DNA of 64,000 nt from Nocardia wallacei (GTDB lineage Bacteria > Actinomycetota > Actinomycetes > Mycobacteriales > Mycobacteriaceae), in the NCBI RefSeq assembly GCF_029868745.1, contig NZ_JARWOP010000085.1, positions 16,001 to 80,000 of the forward strand. Direction: 5' to 3'. Below the pieces are notes generated by a model. It worked only from the letters and a program-made list of their open reading frames with translations, was not told where the DNA came from and did no database searches. Both the position numbers and the translations under genes were made by a program. The first letter of the stretch is position 1. The number at the start of each line of letters is the position of its first letter. Positions 40,872 to 49,703 of the stretch are shown one piece after another.

Positions 40872-42080
40872 TCATCGCCCGCCCCCGATCACACCTGATC
40901 GGCGCAGATCAACCAGTTCCGCTGTCGTACAGCCGATCTCGCTGAGTACCGGGTCGGTATGCTCGCCCAGGCCCGGGACCGGACCCATCGGCGGCTCGTA
41001 TCCGGGCAGCACGGCGGGCGGCAGCAGCGACGGGATCGGTCCGCCCGGGGTGTCGATGGTGCGCCAGCGGTCGCGTTCCACCAGTTGCGGGTGGTCGAGT
41101 ACCTCGCTGGGGCGGTTGTAGCAGGAATTGCCGATACCGGCGTCGTCGGCGGTCTTCTGGATGTGCGCCAAGTCGTGCCGCCCGCACCACGCCCCGATCG
41201 CCTCGTCCAGTTCGGCCCGATGCCGCACCCGGCCCGAGTTGGTCCGGAAGCGTTCCGCCGCAGCCAGATCCGGGCGGCCGAGGATCTCGGTGGCCAGCCG
41301 CTGCCACTCGCGGTCGTTGGTCGTGCCGAGCACCACGGTGCGGCCGTCGGCGGTCGGGTACGCCCCGTAGGGCGCCACAGCCGGCGAACTCATCCCGAGC
41401 GGCTGCTGATCGACTCCGGCATGCCGGGCGTAGGTGAGGTGGTAGCCCATCATCTCGGCCATCGTGTCGAACAGGCTCACCGCGATGGTGCCGCCGTGCG
41501 CCGATCCGCGCGTACGCCCGTGCAGCGCCGCCAGGATCGACAGCGCCGCATACAGTCCGGTGGTGACGTCCGCGACGGGCGGCCCCGGCTTGGCCGGGGC
41601 ATCGGCGGTGCCGGTCACCGCGCACACCCCGGACTCGGCCTGCACCAGCAGGTCGTAGGCCCGCTTGTGCGACAGCGGCCCCCCGGCCCCGAAACCGTCG
41701 ATCTCCACCGCGATCAGCTCGGGATAGCGCGCGGCGAGATCGGCGGGCGCCAGCCCCAGCCGCGCGGTCGCGCCGGGCGCCAGATTGGACACCAGCACGT
41801 CGGCCCGCGCCAGCAGCCGATGCAGCAGTGCTACTCCCGCTTCAGTTTTCAGGTCCAGCGTCACCGACTCCTTGCCCCGGTTCACCCAGACGAAGTGGGC
41901 GGCCTGGCCGTGCACCACCTCGTCGTAGTACCGGGCGAAGTCGCCACCGGCAGGGTTCTCCACCTTGATCACCCGCGCGCCGAAATCGGCCAGCGTCCGG
42001 GTGCACATGGGCGCCGACACCGCCTGCTCCAGGGCGACGACCGTGATCCCGGCCAGCGGGCCCCCGGTGTGGGCGTCCAT
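40872..42080 (-). CDS. CaiB/BaiF family III CoA-transferase (402 aa)
   Basis: Family III CoA transferase: GITVVALEQAVSAPMCTRTL near 10-29, ADFGARVIKVENPAGGDFAR, VWVNRGKESVTLDLKTEAG, and the catalytic aspartate in PPVADVTTGLYAA near 167-173. Such enzymes move CoA between carboxylates, or act as racemases. Here it could activate the imported acid using an acyl-CoA from the pathway, complementing the two ATP-dependent ligases. The ATG overlaps the stop of the upstream SDR by one base. Confidence 0.9.
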   Translation of the reverse strand: MDAHTGGPLAGITVVALEQAVSAPMCTRTLADFGARVIKVENPAGGDFARYYDEVVHGQAAHFVWVNRGKESVTLDLKTEAGVALLHRLLARADVLVSNLAPGATARLGLAPADLAARYPELIAVEIDGFGAGGPLSHKRAYDLLVQAESGVCAVTGTADAPAKPGPPVADVTTGLYAALSILAALHGRTRGSAHGGTIAVSLFDTMAEMMGYHLTYARHAGVDQQPLGMSSPAVAPYGAYPTADGRTVVLGTTNDREWQRLATEILGRPDLAAAERFRTNSGRVRHRAELDEAIGAWCGRHDLAHIQKTADDAGIGNSCYNRPSEVLDHPQLVERDRWRTIDTPGGPIPSLLPPAVLPGYEPPMGPVPGLGEHTDPVLSEIGCTTAELVDLRRSGVIGGGR

Positions 42081-42844
42081 CAGATCACCGTGCCGCCGTC
42101 CACCGGCAGCACCTGCCCGGTGATGAACGAGGCCGCGTCGGAGGCGAGGAAGACGAACGCGCCCGCCACTTCCTCCGGTTCGGCCCAGCGCCGCAACAGA
42201 ATACGGTCGAGCATCGCCCGGGAGAACTTCTCGTCGGTGCGGATGGTCTCGGTCATCGGCGTCGCGGCCAGCGGAGCGAGCGCGTTGACCAGAATGTTCT
42301 TGCGCGCCAGCTCTTTCGCCAGCGATTTGGTGATCCCGATGATGGCGGCCTTGGCGGCCGAATAGTTCACCTGGCCGAGCGTGCCCACGAGTCCCGCGGC
42401 GGAGGTGACGTTGATGACGCGCCCCGTGCCGTCGGTGGGCAGGTAGGCCAGCGCGGCCTGCGTGCAGTTGATCGTGCCCAGCGCGTGAATGTCGAACAGC
42501 CGCTTGACCGATTCGGCGGTGGTCTTGGCGAACATCGCGGGCGCGGTGACCCCGGCATTGTTCACCAGGATGTGCAGCGCCCCGCCGGTGAGCGCGGCAG
42601 CCCGTTCGGCGGCGGCGTCGGCAGCGTCCCGATCGGTGACGTCGAACGCGAAACTCGCCGCGGCGCCGCCGTTTCCGGTGATCTTCTCCGCGACGGCCGC
42701 GGCGGCGTCACCGTCGCGATCGGTGACCAGCACGGCCGCGCCCGCGGTGGCCAGCGCCTGCGCCACGGCCGAGCCGATCCCCCCGGCCGCGCCGGTGACC
42801 AGCGCCGAGCGCCCGGTGAGGTCGAACAGTCCCTGCTGGGTCAT
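42080..42844 (-). CDS. Short-chain dehydrogenase, FabG-like (254 aa)
   Basis: GAAGGIGSAVAQALATAG near 18-35, NNAGVTAPAM near 94, NVTSAAGLVGTLGQVNYSAA near 143-162 carrying Ser and Tyr, K166 in the SAAKAAIIG segment, and FITGQVLPVDGGTVI at the C-terminus. A standard NAD(P)-dependent 3-hydroxyacyl dehydrogenase or 3-oxoacyl reductase; in a degradative operon the former is likely. The ATG overlaps the dehydrogenase stop (TGATG). Confidence 0.9.
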   Translation of the reverse strand: MTQQGLFDLTGRSALVTGAAGGIGSAVAQALATAGAAVLVTDRDGDAAAAVAEKITGNGGAAASFAFDVTDRDAADAAAERAAALTGGALHILVNNAGVTAPAMFAKTTAESVKRLFDIHALGTINCTQAALAYLPTDGTGRVINVTSAAGLVGTLGQVNYSAAKAAIIGITKSLAKELARKNILVNALAPLAATPMTETIRTDEKFSRAMLDRILLRRWAEPEEVAGAFVFLASDAASFITGQVLPVDGGTVI

Positions 42845-44037
42845 CAGTAGCTCCTCGGCATTCCCAGGGTGTGCGAACCCAGATAGTTCAAGATCATTTC
42901 TTGGCTGACCGGAGCGATGCGCATCACGCGCGCCTCCCGGAAGTAGCGGGCCACGTGGTACTCCTCCGCGTACCCCATGCCGCCGTGCGTCTGCAGGGCG
43001 CGGTCGGCGGCGGTGAATCCGGCGTCGGCGCACAGGTATTTCGCCGTATTCGCCTCGCGCCCACAGGATTTCCCGTTATCGTAGCGCCAGGTGGCCTTGC
43101 GCAGGATGAGTTCGGCGGCGTCCAGGCGGGCCAGCGAGTCGGCCAGCGGGAACTGGATGGCCTGGTTCTTGCCGATCGGCCGGTCGAACACCACGCGTTC
43201 CTTGGCATATCGCACGGCCCGGTCCAGCGCCACCCGGCCCAGGCCGAGCGCCTCGGCGGCGATCAGCATGCGTTCGGGGTTGAGCCCGTCGAGCAGGTAC
43301 CGGAACCCTTGGCCCTCCTCGCCGACCCGGTCCTCCACCGGGACACGCAGATCATCGATGAAGACCTCGTTGGAGGTGACGGCATTGCGGCCCATCTTGG
43401 CGATCGGCCGAATGTCGATGTGCGCGCGGTCGATATCGGTGAGGAACAGCGTCATGCCGTCGGTCTTCTTGGTGACCTCGGCGTAGCTCTGCGTCCGCGC
43501 GAGCAGCAGGATCTTCTCCGACTCCATCGCCTTCGAGATCCACACCTTGCGCCCGTTGACGATGTAGTGGTCGCCGTCGCGGCGCGCGAACGTCGTGATG
43601 CGCGGAGTGTCCAGTCCCGCACCGGGTTCCGTCACACCGAAACACACGTGCAGGTCGCCGGTGGCGACCCGCGGCAGGGTCCGCTGCTTGAGTTCCTCCG
43701 ACCCGTGCACCACCACCGGCTGCATACCGAAGATCGACATGTGGATGGAGCTGGCGGCGTTCATGCCGCCGCCGGAGCGGGAGACCTCCTCGGCCAGCAG
43801 GGTGGCCTCGGTGATGCCCAGCCCGTGCCCGCCGTACTCCTCCGGAATGGTCAGGCCCAGCCAGCCGCCCGCGGCGATGGCCTGGTAGAACTCCGTCGGG
43901 AATTCGTGGTCCCGGTCCTTCTGCATCCAGTACTGGTCGTCGAACTTGCGGCACAGCTCGGCCACCGACGACCGGATCAACTCCTGGTCCTCGGACAGGT
44001 CGAAACTCATGCCTCCCGCAGTCGTGTCATCGGACAC
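42844..44037 (-). CDS. Acyl-CoA dehydrogenase (397 aa)
   Basis: LSEDQELIRSSVAELCRKFD at the N-terminus, TIPEEYGGHGLGITEATLL near 63, CFGVTEPGAGLDTPRITT near 130 (with Leu in place of the usual Ser), ERVVFDRPIGKNQAIQFPLA near 284, and the glutamate in THGGMGYAEEYHVARYFRE near 355. GTG 44037 is preferred because GGAGG lies at good spacing; ATG 44010 would have its ribosome site too close. It belongs to the importer operon. Without an adjacent partner, it is likely a homotetramer. Confidence 0.87.
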   Translation of the reverse strand: MSDDTTAGGMSFDLSEDQELIRSSVAELCRKFDDQYWMQKDRDHEFPTEFYQAIAAGGWLGLTIPEEYGGHGLGITEATLLAEEVSRSGGGMNAASSIHMSIFGMQPVVVHGSEELKQRTLPRVATGDLHVCFGVTEPGAGLDTPRITTFARRDGDHYIVNGRKVWISKAMESEKILLLARTQSYAEVTKKTDGMTLFLTDIDRAHIDIRPIAKMGRNAVTSNEVFIDDLRVPVEDRVGEEGQGFRYLLDGLNPERMLIAAEALGLGRVALDRAVRYAKERVVFDRPIGKNQAIQFPLADSLARLDAAELILRKATWRYDNGKSCGREANTAKYLCADAGFTAADRALQTHGGMGYAEEYHVARYFREARVMRIAPVSQEMILNYLGSHTLGMPRSY

Positions 44038-44084
44038 CTCCACACCTCCATCTCGGTACACCCGCCGCCGGCCCGCGGCGCGGC

Positions 44085-44453
44085 TCAGGACGCCGAGGTG
44101 ACGCCGTCGAGCCGAATCTCGCTGCCCACCACCCGGTTTCCGAGTTCGTCCAGATCGTGGGACTGCCGGGCCAGCCAGAACCGCAGGAAATTGGTCAGGG
44201 AATAGCGCAGGAACAGCGCCGCACCCACCACGCTCGCGGCCACCCCGGCCAGCGCCAGGGTGATGGCGTCGCGCTGGGCCAGCGGGTCGGTGGTGCCGTG
44301 CGACATGAAGTACGCCAGCACCGCGATCACCGGCCCGGCCACCATGAGCACCACGCCCAGGCGCAGCCACAGTCCCGAGCGCCCGGCGGCGGGATCGGGA
44401 ATCTTCAGTTCCTGCAATTCGCGGACGAACCGGTCCGCGCGTGCTTCGGTCAT
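44085..44453 (-). CDS. Two-helix membrane protein coupled to the ABC importer (122 aa)
   Basis: Residues 1-28 are charged and cytosolic (RADRFVRELQELKIPD). Two hydrophobic helices follow (about 29-50, LGVVLMVAGPVIAVLAYFM, and about 64-85, ITLALAGVAASVVGAALF), then a basic/acidic tail LARQSHDLDELGNRVVG. The ATG overlaps the stop of the LivF-type ATPase by four bases (ATGA), so synthesis is coupled to the transporter. I recognise no domain. It may be an accessory or regulatory subunit of the importer; this is inference from gene order. Confidence 0.7.
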   Translation of the reverse strand: MTEARADRFVRELQELKIPDPAAGRSGLWLRLGVVLMVAGPVIAVLAYFMSHGTTDPLAQRDAITLALAGVAASVVGAALFLRYSLTNFLRFWLARQSHDLDELGNRVVGSEIRLDGVTSAS

Positions 44454-45205
44454 GTCGAACTTCCTAGGTAGAGGGCTGCCAATTCGTCGCGGATCGCATC
44501 CGGATGTCCTCGCCGCGAGACGCGCCCGCGCACCAGCACGGCGGCGTGGTCGGCGATGCCCAGCACGGCGGCGGCGAACTGCTCGACCACGAGCACCGCG
44601 ACTCCCTGCCGGGCGATCTCGGCCACCTGTTCGTAGAGCTGCCCGACGACCAAGGGCGCCAAGCCCATCGAGAGTTCGTCGAGCAGCAGCACCGCGGGAT
44701 CGGTGGCCAGGCCGCGGGCCAGCGCCAGCATCTGCTGTTCGCCGCCGGAGAGAGTGCCGGCGATCTGCCCGGCGCGCTTGCCGAGGATCGGGAACCGGGC
44801 GAACGCGATCTCCTCGATCTCCGCGCGCGGGCGGCCGGTGAAGGTCATCATCAGCAGGTTGTCGCGCACGGTGAGGTTCGGGAAGACACCGCGGCCCTCG
44901 GGAATCAGGCACACGCCCGCCCGCGCGAGGTCGCGCGGTTGCGCGCCCGTCAGGTCGCGCCCGCCGAGCAGCAGCCGCCCCGAGGCGATCGGGTGGATCC
45001 CCGCGATCACCTTCAGCGCGGTGGTCTTCCCGGCGCCGTTGGGCCCGAGCAACGCGACCACCTGCCCGGACGCGACCTCCAGATCCACGCCGTGCAACAC
45101 CGTGATGGCGTCGTACGCGGCCCGCACCTCGCGCAGGGCGAGCAGGGTTGCACCGTCCGGTTCCGTTGCGGCCGTGGATGTCCCGAGTTCGCTCTGTACG
45201 TTCAT
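44450..45205 (-). CDS. ABC transporter ATP-binding protein, LivF type (251 aa)
   Basis: Walker A GPNGAGKTT near 54-62, Q-loop region PEGRGVFPNLTV, the ABC signature in TLSGGEQQMLALARGLATD, and Walker B LLLDELSMGLAP typical of the branched-chain amino acid (HAAT) family LivF subunits. It energises import together with the LivG-type subunit and the fused permease. ATG 45205 overlaps the LivG stop (ATGA). In catabolic clusters this transporter family often carries aromatic or other carboxylates, not amino acids. Confidence 0.92.
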   Translation of the reverse strand: MNVQSELGTSTAATEPDGATLLALREVRAAYDAITVLHGVDLEVASGQVVALLGPNGAGKTTALKVIAGIHPIASGRLLLGGRDLTGAQPRDLARAGVCLIPEGRGVFPNLTVRDNLLMMTFTGRPRAEIEEIAFARFPILGKRAGQIAGTLSGGEQQMLALARGLATDPAVLLLDELSMGLAPLVVGQLYEQVAEIARQGVAVLVVEQFAAAVLGIADHAAVLVRGRVSRRGHPDAIRDELAALYLGSST

Positions 45206-45915
45206 ACGTCTCCCAGATAGGCCGCGAGCACGACCTCGTCCTCGCGGATCACCGCGGGCGGGCCGGAGGCGATGACCTTGCCGAGATCGAGCACGAACAC
45301 CTCGTCGCACACGTTCATCACCAGGCCCATGTCGTGTTCTACGAGCAGCACCGCGGCGCCGTCGTCGGCGAGCGAGCGCAGTAGCTCACCGAAACGCTCG
45401 GTCTCGGTGTGGTCCTGGCCCGCGGCGGGCTCGTCCAGCAGGATCAGGCTCGGGCGCGCCGCGATCGCGCGTCCCACCTCCACCAGCCGGGCGGTGCCGG
45501 TGGGCAGGTCGTCGGCGGAGGTGTCGGCCACCTCCTGCAGGCCGAGCCGCTCGATGATCTCGGTGACGGTCCCGGCCGCCTGCCGCCGGTGCCGGCCGAG
45601 TTCGGCCGCGACCAGCAGGTTGTCGCGAACGGTCAAGCGCCCGAACAACTCCAGCCGCTGGAACGTGCGGGCCAGGCCGTGCCGGGAGCGCCGCGACGGC
45701 CCGAGCCGGGTGACGTCGGTCCCGCCGATGGCCACCCGCCCGGTGGTCGGTTTGCGCAGCCCGCAGATCACGTCGAACAGCGTGCTCTTGCCGGCGCCGT
45801 TGGGCCCGATCAAACCGGTCACCGCGCCGCGTTCGGCCCGCAGTCCCGCGCCGTCGAGCGCGCGGTTGCCGCCGAACACGACGGTGACATCGTCAACTTC
45901 CAGCAGCGACGGCAC
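45202..45915 (-). CDS. ABC transporter ATP-binding protein, LivG type (237 aa)
   Basis: Walker A GPNGAGKST near 37-45, Walker B LILLDEPAAGQDH, and LLVEHDMGLVMNVCDEVFVL, all LivG-like. The ABC signature is unusual: where LSxGQ is expected the sequence reads DDLPTGTARLVEVGRAIAAR, keeping only the central glycine. The next subunit has a normal signature, so the ATPase is probably asymmetric, with one degenerate site. The GTG start lies inside the permease gene (23-bp overlap). Confidence 0.9.
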   Translation of the reverse strand: MPSLLEVDDVTVVFGGNRALDGAGLRAERGAVTGLIGPNGAGKSTLFDVICGLRKPTTGRVAIGGTDVTRLGPSRRSRHGLARTFQRLELFGRLTVRDNLLVAAELGRHRRQAAGTVTEIIERLGLQEVADTSADDLPTGTARLVEVGRAIAARPSLILLDEPAAGQDHTETERFGELLRSLADDGAAVLLVEHDMGLVMNVCDEVFVLDLGKVIASGPPAVIREDEVVLAAYLGDV

Positions 45916-48016
45916 GATCGAGCACCTCCCCGTCCTTCGAATTCCACGGGCGCTTGATGCCCCACCACTCCACCGGCACCTCGGCCGGTCCCGGCTCCGG
46001 CCGGGTCCTGGCCCCGTGCCAGACGCGCGCGGCGATCGCGGCCACCACCGCTCCCGCGGTGAACATCCAGCCGTCGATGGTGTCGATCAGGCGCAGGCCC
46101 CACAGCCCGAGCAGTACGAGAATCAGTGCGGGACCGACGATCCGGTCGCGCAGCATCGGGAACCAGTCCTTGCGCAGCGGCCCGATGGCGCCCTCGCGGA
46201 GCACGCCGCCACCGAAGGCGATGCCGCCCAGCGACGGCAGTACCTGGGCCAGGTTCTGCAAACCGGGCCACAGCACGGGAATCACGTTGAGCGGACCCGC
46301 GAAGACGAGACCGGTGAACAGTCCCGCGCCCACGGCGCCGAGTCCGGCGATGGTCACGATCAGGAAAATCGGTAGTCCCGCAACGAGATTGAACTGGTCG
46401 GGCGCGACCGCCTGCAACTGCATCCCGTACAGCGCGCCGCCGAGTCCGGCGATGGCGGCCGACAGCGCGAACACCAGCACCCGCGCCGCCAGCAGGCTGC
46501 CGCCGAGGGTGGCGTAGGCGGCCTCGCTGTCGCGCAGCGCGATCAGCCGGCGCCCGAATCGGCTGCGCCGCAACACCGCGATGCCCAGGCCCGCCACCGC
46601 CAGGCACACCGCGGCGAACACGGTGATCTCCGCGGTGGTGTTCAGTTTCCAGCCGAACAGGTCCGGACCGACCAGCGACACCGAGCCCTGATCGAACAGC
46701 GCGATCCGAACCCCGAACAGTTCGAACGACGGCAGCGTGAAGATCCACCGGTCCAGCACCACCGCGAACGCCGCCGTCGCCAGGGCCAGATACACCCCCG
46801 ACAGCCGCAGCGCCGGGATGGCGACCACCGCGCCGACCACGCCCGCGATGGCCATCGCCGCGAGCAGCGCCCACCACTGGCCGTCGGGGCCGAGGTGCGA
46901 ATAGGCCACCGCCCCGACCCCGGCGAGACTGAGCTGGCACAGCGAGATCTGCCCGGCGAACCCGAGCAGCGGCACGTACGACAGCGCGATCACGCCCCAG
47001 GCGAACATGGCGCCGTAGGTGATCAGGTCGGCCTCGCCGAGCATGGTCGCCAGGAACAGCCCGATCACCACGATGGTCGCGGCGAAGGCCAGCGAGCCGT
47101 TGATCGTCGGCAGCGGAACGGGTTTCAGCTTGCGGTCCCGGCCACGCAACCGGCCGTGCGGGAACATCAGCAGAGCCAGGAACAGCAGCAGCGCGGGCGC
47201 CGCCAGCCGCAGACCGGGCAGATACTCGTTCTGCGGCAGGTACCCGGTCAGGTAGCTCTCCATCAGGCCGACCACCACCGCGCCCGCGAAGGTCATCGGC
47301 AGATTGCGCAGGCGACCGAAAATGGCTGCGGTGTAAGCGCTCACGATCAGCAGCGACAGCTGCGCGGCGTCCAGCGCCACGGTCGGCGCGATGAGGATGC
47401 CGCCGACCGCCGCCAGCTCGATGCCGAGGATCCAGGCGACCCGGTTGGCCCGGCCGGGATCGGCGCCGGTGAGACCCACCAGCGCCCGGTCGTCCACGGT
47501 CGCCCGCATCTCGGCGCCGGTCCTGGTGCGGAACAACAGGATTCGCAGCGCCACCGCCACCACCACCGCGACGCTCATGGTGAGCGCCTGATGCCAGGTG
47601 ATCGTCACCGCGCCGAGATCGATCGAGGACCGGTCCGCGAAGAACCGCGGTAGCGACCGCGACTTGTTGGGGTCCCAGACCCACCGCGCCAGCACGATGA
47701 GACCGCTCAGCAGCGCGATGGTCATCACCAGTTTCTCGGCGTCGCCGAGGCCCTGGGTCGGCGCCAGGGCCTTGCCGAACACCAGGCCGAACAGCGGCGC
47801 GAAGATCAGCAGCACCACGACGATCGCGATCGGCACCGGCCAGCCCCACCCGATGGTCAACTGCCAGTACACGAACGCCGAGATCATGCCCGCCGCGCCG
47901 TGCGCGAAGTTGAACACGCCGGTCGTGGTGTAGGTGAGCACCAGCCCGCTGCCGATCACGGCATAGATCGCCGCGGTGCTGAGACCGACGATCCCGAAGG
48001 CGAGGAACTGCTCCAT
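45893..48016 (-). CDS. Fused LivH-LivM-type ABC permease (707 aa)
   Basis: A single polypeptide joins two permease domains. The N-terminal half is LivH-like (FGIVGLSTAAIYAVIGSGLV, TTTGVFNFAHGAAGM, GRLRNLPMTFAGAVVVGLME). The C-terminal half is LivM-like (WGVIALSYVPLLGFAGQISL, LRLSGVYLALATAAFAVVLD, GRRLIALRDSEAAYATLG). About 16-18 hydrophobic segments are visible. The fusion fixes a 1:1 ratio of the two membrane halves and accounts for the absence of a second permease gene. The tail GIKRPWNSKDGEVL is cytosolic. It lies between the binding protein and the ATPases. Confidence 0.9.
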   Translation of the reverse strand: MEQFLAFGIVGLSTAAIYAVIGSGLVLTYTTTGVFNFAHGAAGMISAFVYWQLTIGWGWPVPIAIVVVLLIFAPLFGLVFGKALAPTQGLGDAEKLVMTIALLSGLIVLARWVWDPNKSRSLPRFFADRSSIDLGAVTITWHQALTMSVAVVVAVALRILLFRTRTGAEMRATVDDRALVGLTGADPGRANRVAWILGIELAAVGGILIAPTVALDAAQLSLLIVSAYTAAIFGRLRNLPMTFAGAVVVGLMESYLTGYLPQNEYLPGLRLAAPALLLFLALLMFPHGRLRGRDRKLKPVPLPTINGSLAFAATIVVIGLFLATMLGEADLITYGAMFAWGVIALSYVPLLGFAGQISLCQLSLAGVGAVAYSHLGPDGQWWALLAAMAIAGVVGAVVAIPALRLSGVYLALATAAFAVVLDRWIFTLPSFELFGVRIALFDQGSVSLVGPDLFGWKLNTTAEITVFAAVCLAVAGLGIAVLRRSRFGRRLIALRDSEAAYATLGGSLLAARVLVFALSAAIAGLGGALYGMQLQAVAPDQFNLVAGLPIFLIVTIAGLGAVGAGLFTGLVFAGPLNVIPVLWPGLQNLAQVLPSLGGIAFGGGVLREGAIGPLRKDWFPMLRDRIVGPALILVLLGLWGLRLIDTIDGWMFTAGAVVAAIAARVWHGARTRPEPGPAEVPVEWWGIKRPWNSKDGEVLDRAVAAGS

Positions 48017-48032
48017 CAGTGCGACAGCTCCG

Positions 48033-49415
48033 TCACTTCAGATCGGTCATGCTCTTGCCGACATCGGCGAGGGTGGTCGGCTTGCCGAAGTCCCGGGTGT
48101 ACTTGTACGCGGTGAAACCGCAACGGAACACGCCGTTGTTGGGCTTGAAGTCGGCGGTCTCCCAGCCGTCGGCGGTGGCCTTCTGCACGTTGAAGCAGCG
48201 GGTCTGCTCGGCCAGCGGCTTGGACAGGTCGACGGGCGCCTGCAGACCGCCGCCGGTCCACGCGGTCTCGGCGGCCGCGGCGTTGTATACGCAAGCGCGA
48301 GTGAGGTTGTCGCCACAGCCGCTGGCGGACTTGGCGAACAGCAGCCACGACTGGAAGGCGCGCAGCACCTGGAAGGTGATGTCGGCGTCGGGCGCGTACT
48401 GCTTGAACAGGTCCTTCAGCTGTTGCACCGCGGGCACTTTCGCGGCCGCGTCCAGCGGGGCGGTGCCGCTCATGTCGAGCACGTTGTTCTGGGTGCCCAG
48501 CGAACTCTTGACCGCGTCGAGGAACATGTTGTTGTAGGAGTTGGCGTTCGCGTCGATCCAGTCCAGCTTGTAGTTCATGCTGGTCAGCGTGTCCTCGAGC
48601 TTGGCCAGGTAGCGGAAGTCGCCGAAGAAGATCAGGCCCTTGACGTTGTTGGACTTGATCGCCTGCGCGTACGGCGTCCAGTCCGCGACTCCCGCGATGG
48701 GGTACAGCTCGTTGTAGACGATCTTCGCGCCCGCGGCGGTGAGCGATTCGCCCATCTTGTCGCCCATGACCTTGGTGATGGGCGAGTCGCCGTTGATCAT
48801 GCCGACCGCGCCGGCCGAACCCGGGTAGGCCTCCTTGATCAGCCAATCCTGGAACCCGGTGTACGGGTTCACCGGCTCCGACGCCGAGGAGCCCGCGCCC
48901 AGTTGCAGGTCGGAGCCGGTGTTCGAGGTCTGGGTGACCTGCGCGGGGAACTCCGGCAGCAGGCACGACAACCGGTCCTTCACGCCCAGGCCGTCGAGGG
49001 CGGCGCTGCCGCCGACGAGGAAGAAGTCCTCGCGGCAGGCGTCCAGCATGCGCTGGCGCACCTCCATCAGCTTGGTGTCGCGCAGCTTGTTGACGATCTT
49101 GCGGCCGTTGATGCCGCCCGCCGCGTTGCACCAGGAGGTGAACACCTTGGCGGCGTCGACGAAGTCGGGGTTCTTCGTGAAGCCGATGTCGGAGAACATC
49201 CCGACCTGGATCTCACTCGCCGTCACGCCCTGCGCGGAAGCGGTTTTCGCGCTTCCGGGCCCGCAGACGCCGGTCAGGTCGCCGAAGTTGCCCGACGCGG
49301 CGGCAGTGCCCGAGCCGCCCTCCTCGGTCCCGCGACTGCCGCCCTCTCGGGCGCAGCCGGACGCTACCAGGAGCGCGAGCGCCAGTAAGGCGACGATTAT
49401 GCGCTGCGGTTTCAC
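48033..49415 (-). CDS. ABC transporter substrate-binding lipoprotein (460 aa)
   Basis: Lipoprotein signal: a basic start, then LLALALLVASGC with the lipidated cysteine near residue 21, and a Gly/Ser-rich linker. The Leu/Ile/Val-binding-protein fold is supported by VTASEIQVGMFSDIGFTKNP near 64-83, FTSWCNAAGGINGRKIV near 92, and VKGLIFFGDFRYLAKLED. Several cysteines may form disulfides. It delivers the substrate to the fused permease. GTG start with a GGAGGAGG site. It heads the operon 49415-37429; a perfect GAGAATGTGATTCTC operator lies upstream. Confidence 0.9.
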   Translation of the reverse strand: MKPQRIIVALLALALLVASGCAREGGSRGTEEGGSGTAAASGNFGDLTGVCGPGSAKTASAQGVTASEIQVGMFSDIGFTKNPDFVDAAKVFTSWCNAAGGINGRKIVNKLRDTKLMEVRQRMLDACREDFFLVGGSAALDGLGVKDRLSCLLPEFPAQVTQTSNTGSDLQLGAGSSASEPVNPYTGFQDWLIKEAYPGSAGAVGMINGDSPITKVMGDKMGESLTAAGAKIVYNELYPIAGVADWTPYAQAIKSNNVKGLIFFGDFRYLAKLEDTLTSMNYKLDWIDANANSYNNMFLDAVKSSLGTQNNVLDMSGTAPLDAAAKVPAVQQLKDLFKQYAPDADITFQVLRAFQSWLLFAKSASGCGDNLTRACVYNAAAAETAWTGGGLQAPVDLSKPLAEQTRCFNVQKATADGWETADFKPNNGVFRCGFTAYKYTRDFGKPTTLADVGKSMTDLK

Positions 49416-49587
49416 CGTGGTTCCTCCTCCGTGAGCCGCCCGAGAGGGGCTCTGTCACCGGTTTGGAAACTATCTTCTCAGAATTGGATAATCAATACAC
49501 CCGGTTTGGAGAGTGTGATCCTCGCGGGCTCCGGCGGGTGGGCCGTTGACACGATGGCAGCCGCATGGAAACCTAATAGCCGAATAT

Positions 49588-49602
49588 GAGAATGTGATTC
49601 TC
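49588..49602. promoter_or_regulatory. Perfect GAGAAT-N3-ATTCTC operator between the importer operon and Rieske C operon
   Basis: GAGAATGTGATTCTC, a perfect 15-bp dyad, in the 288-bp gap between divergent genes starting at 49415 and 49704. A weaker related sequence (CTTCTCAGAATTGG, about 49474-49487) lies closer to the importer side. One regulator could control uptake and oxygenation together. Confidence 0.8.
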
Positions 49603-49703
49603 GTAAGCACGCCCGGAGGGCCACCGGCATCCGGGCCGGCTCGGCCCGCCGGCCCGTCTACCGACACCTTCGGCGCACCAGCCGGACTACGAAAGGTAAT
49701 CCG

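Noticed and set aside
40564..40875. Small minus-strand gene filling the 304-bp gap
   Set aside because: The frame runs through the inverted repeats and overlaps both neighbours; its composition is not protein-like.
49566..49580. Second site 22 bp before the perfect operator at 49588
   Set aside because: The expected half-sites read TGGAAA and AATAGC, no better than chance.
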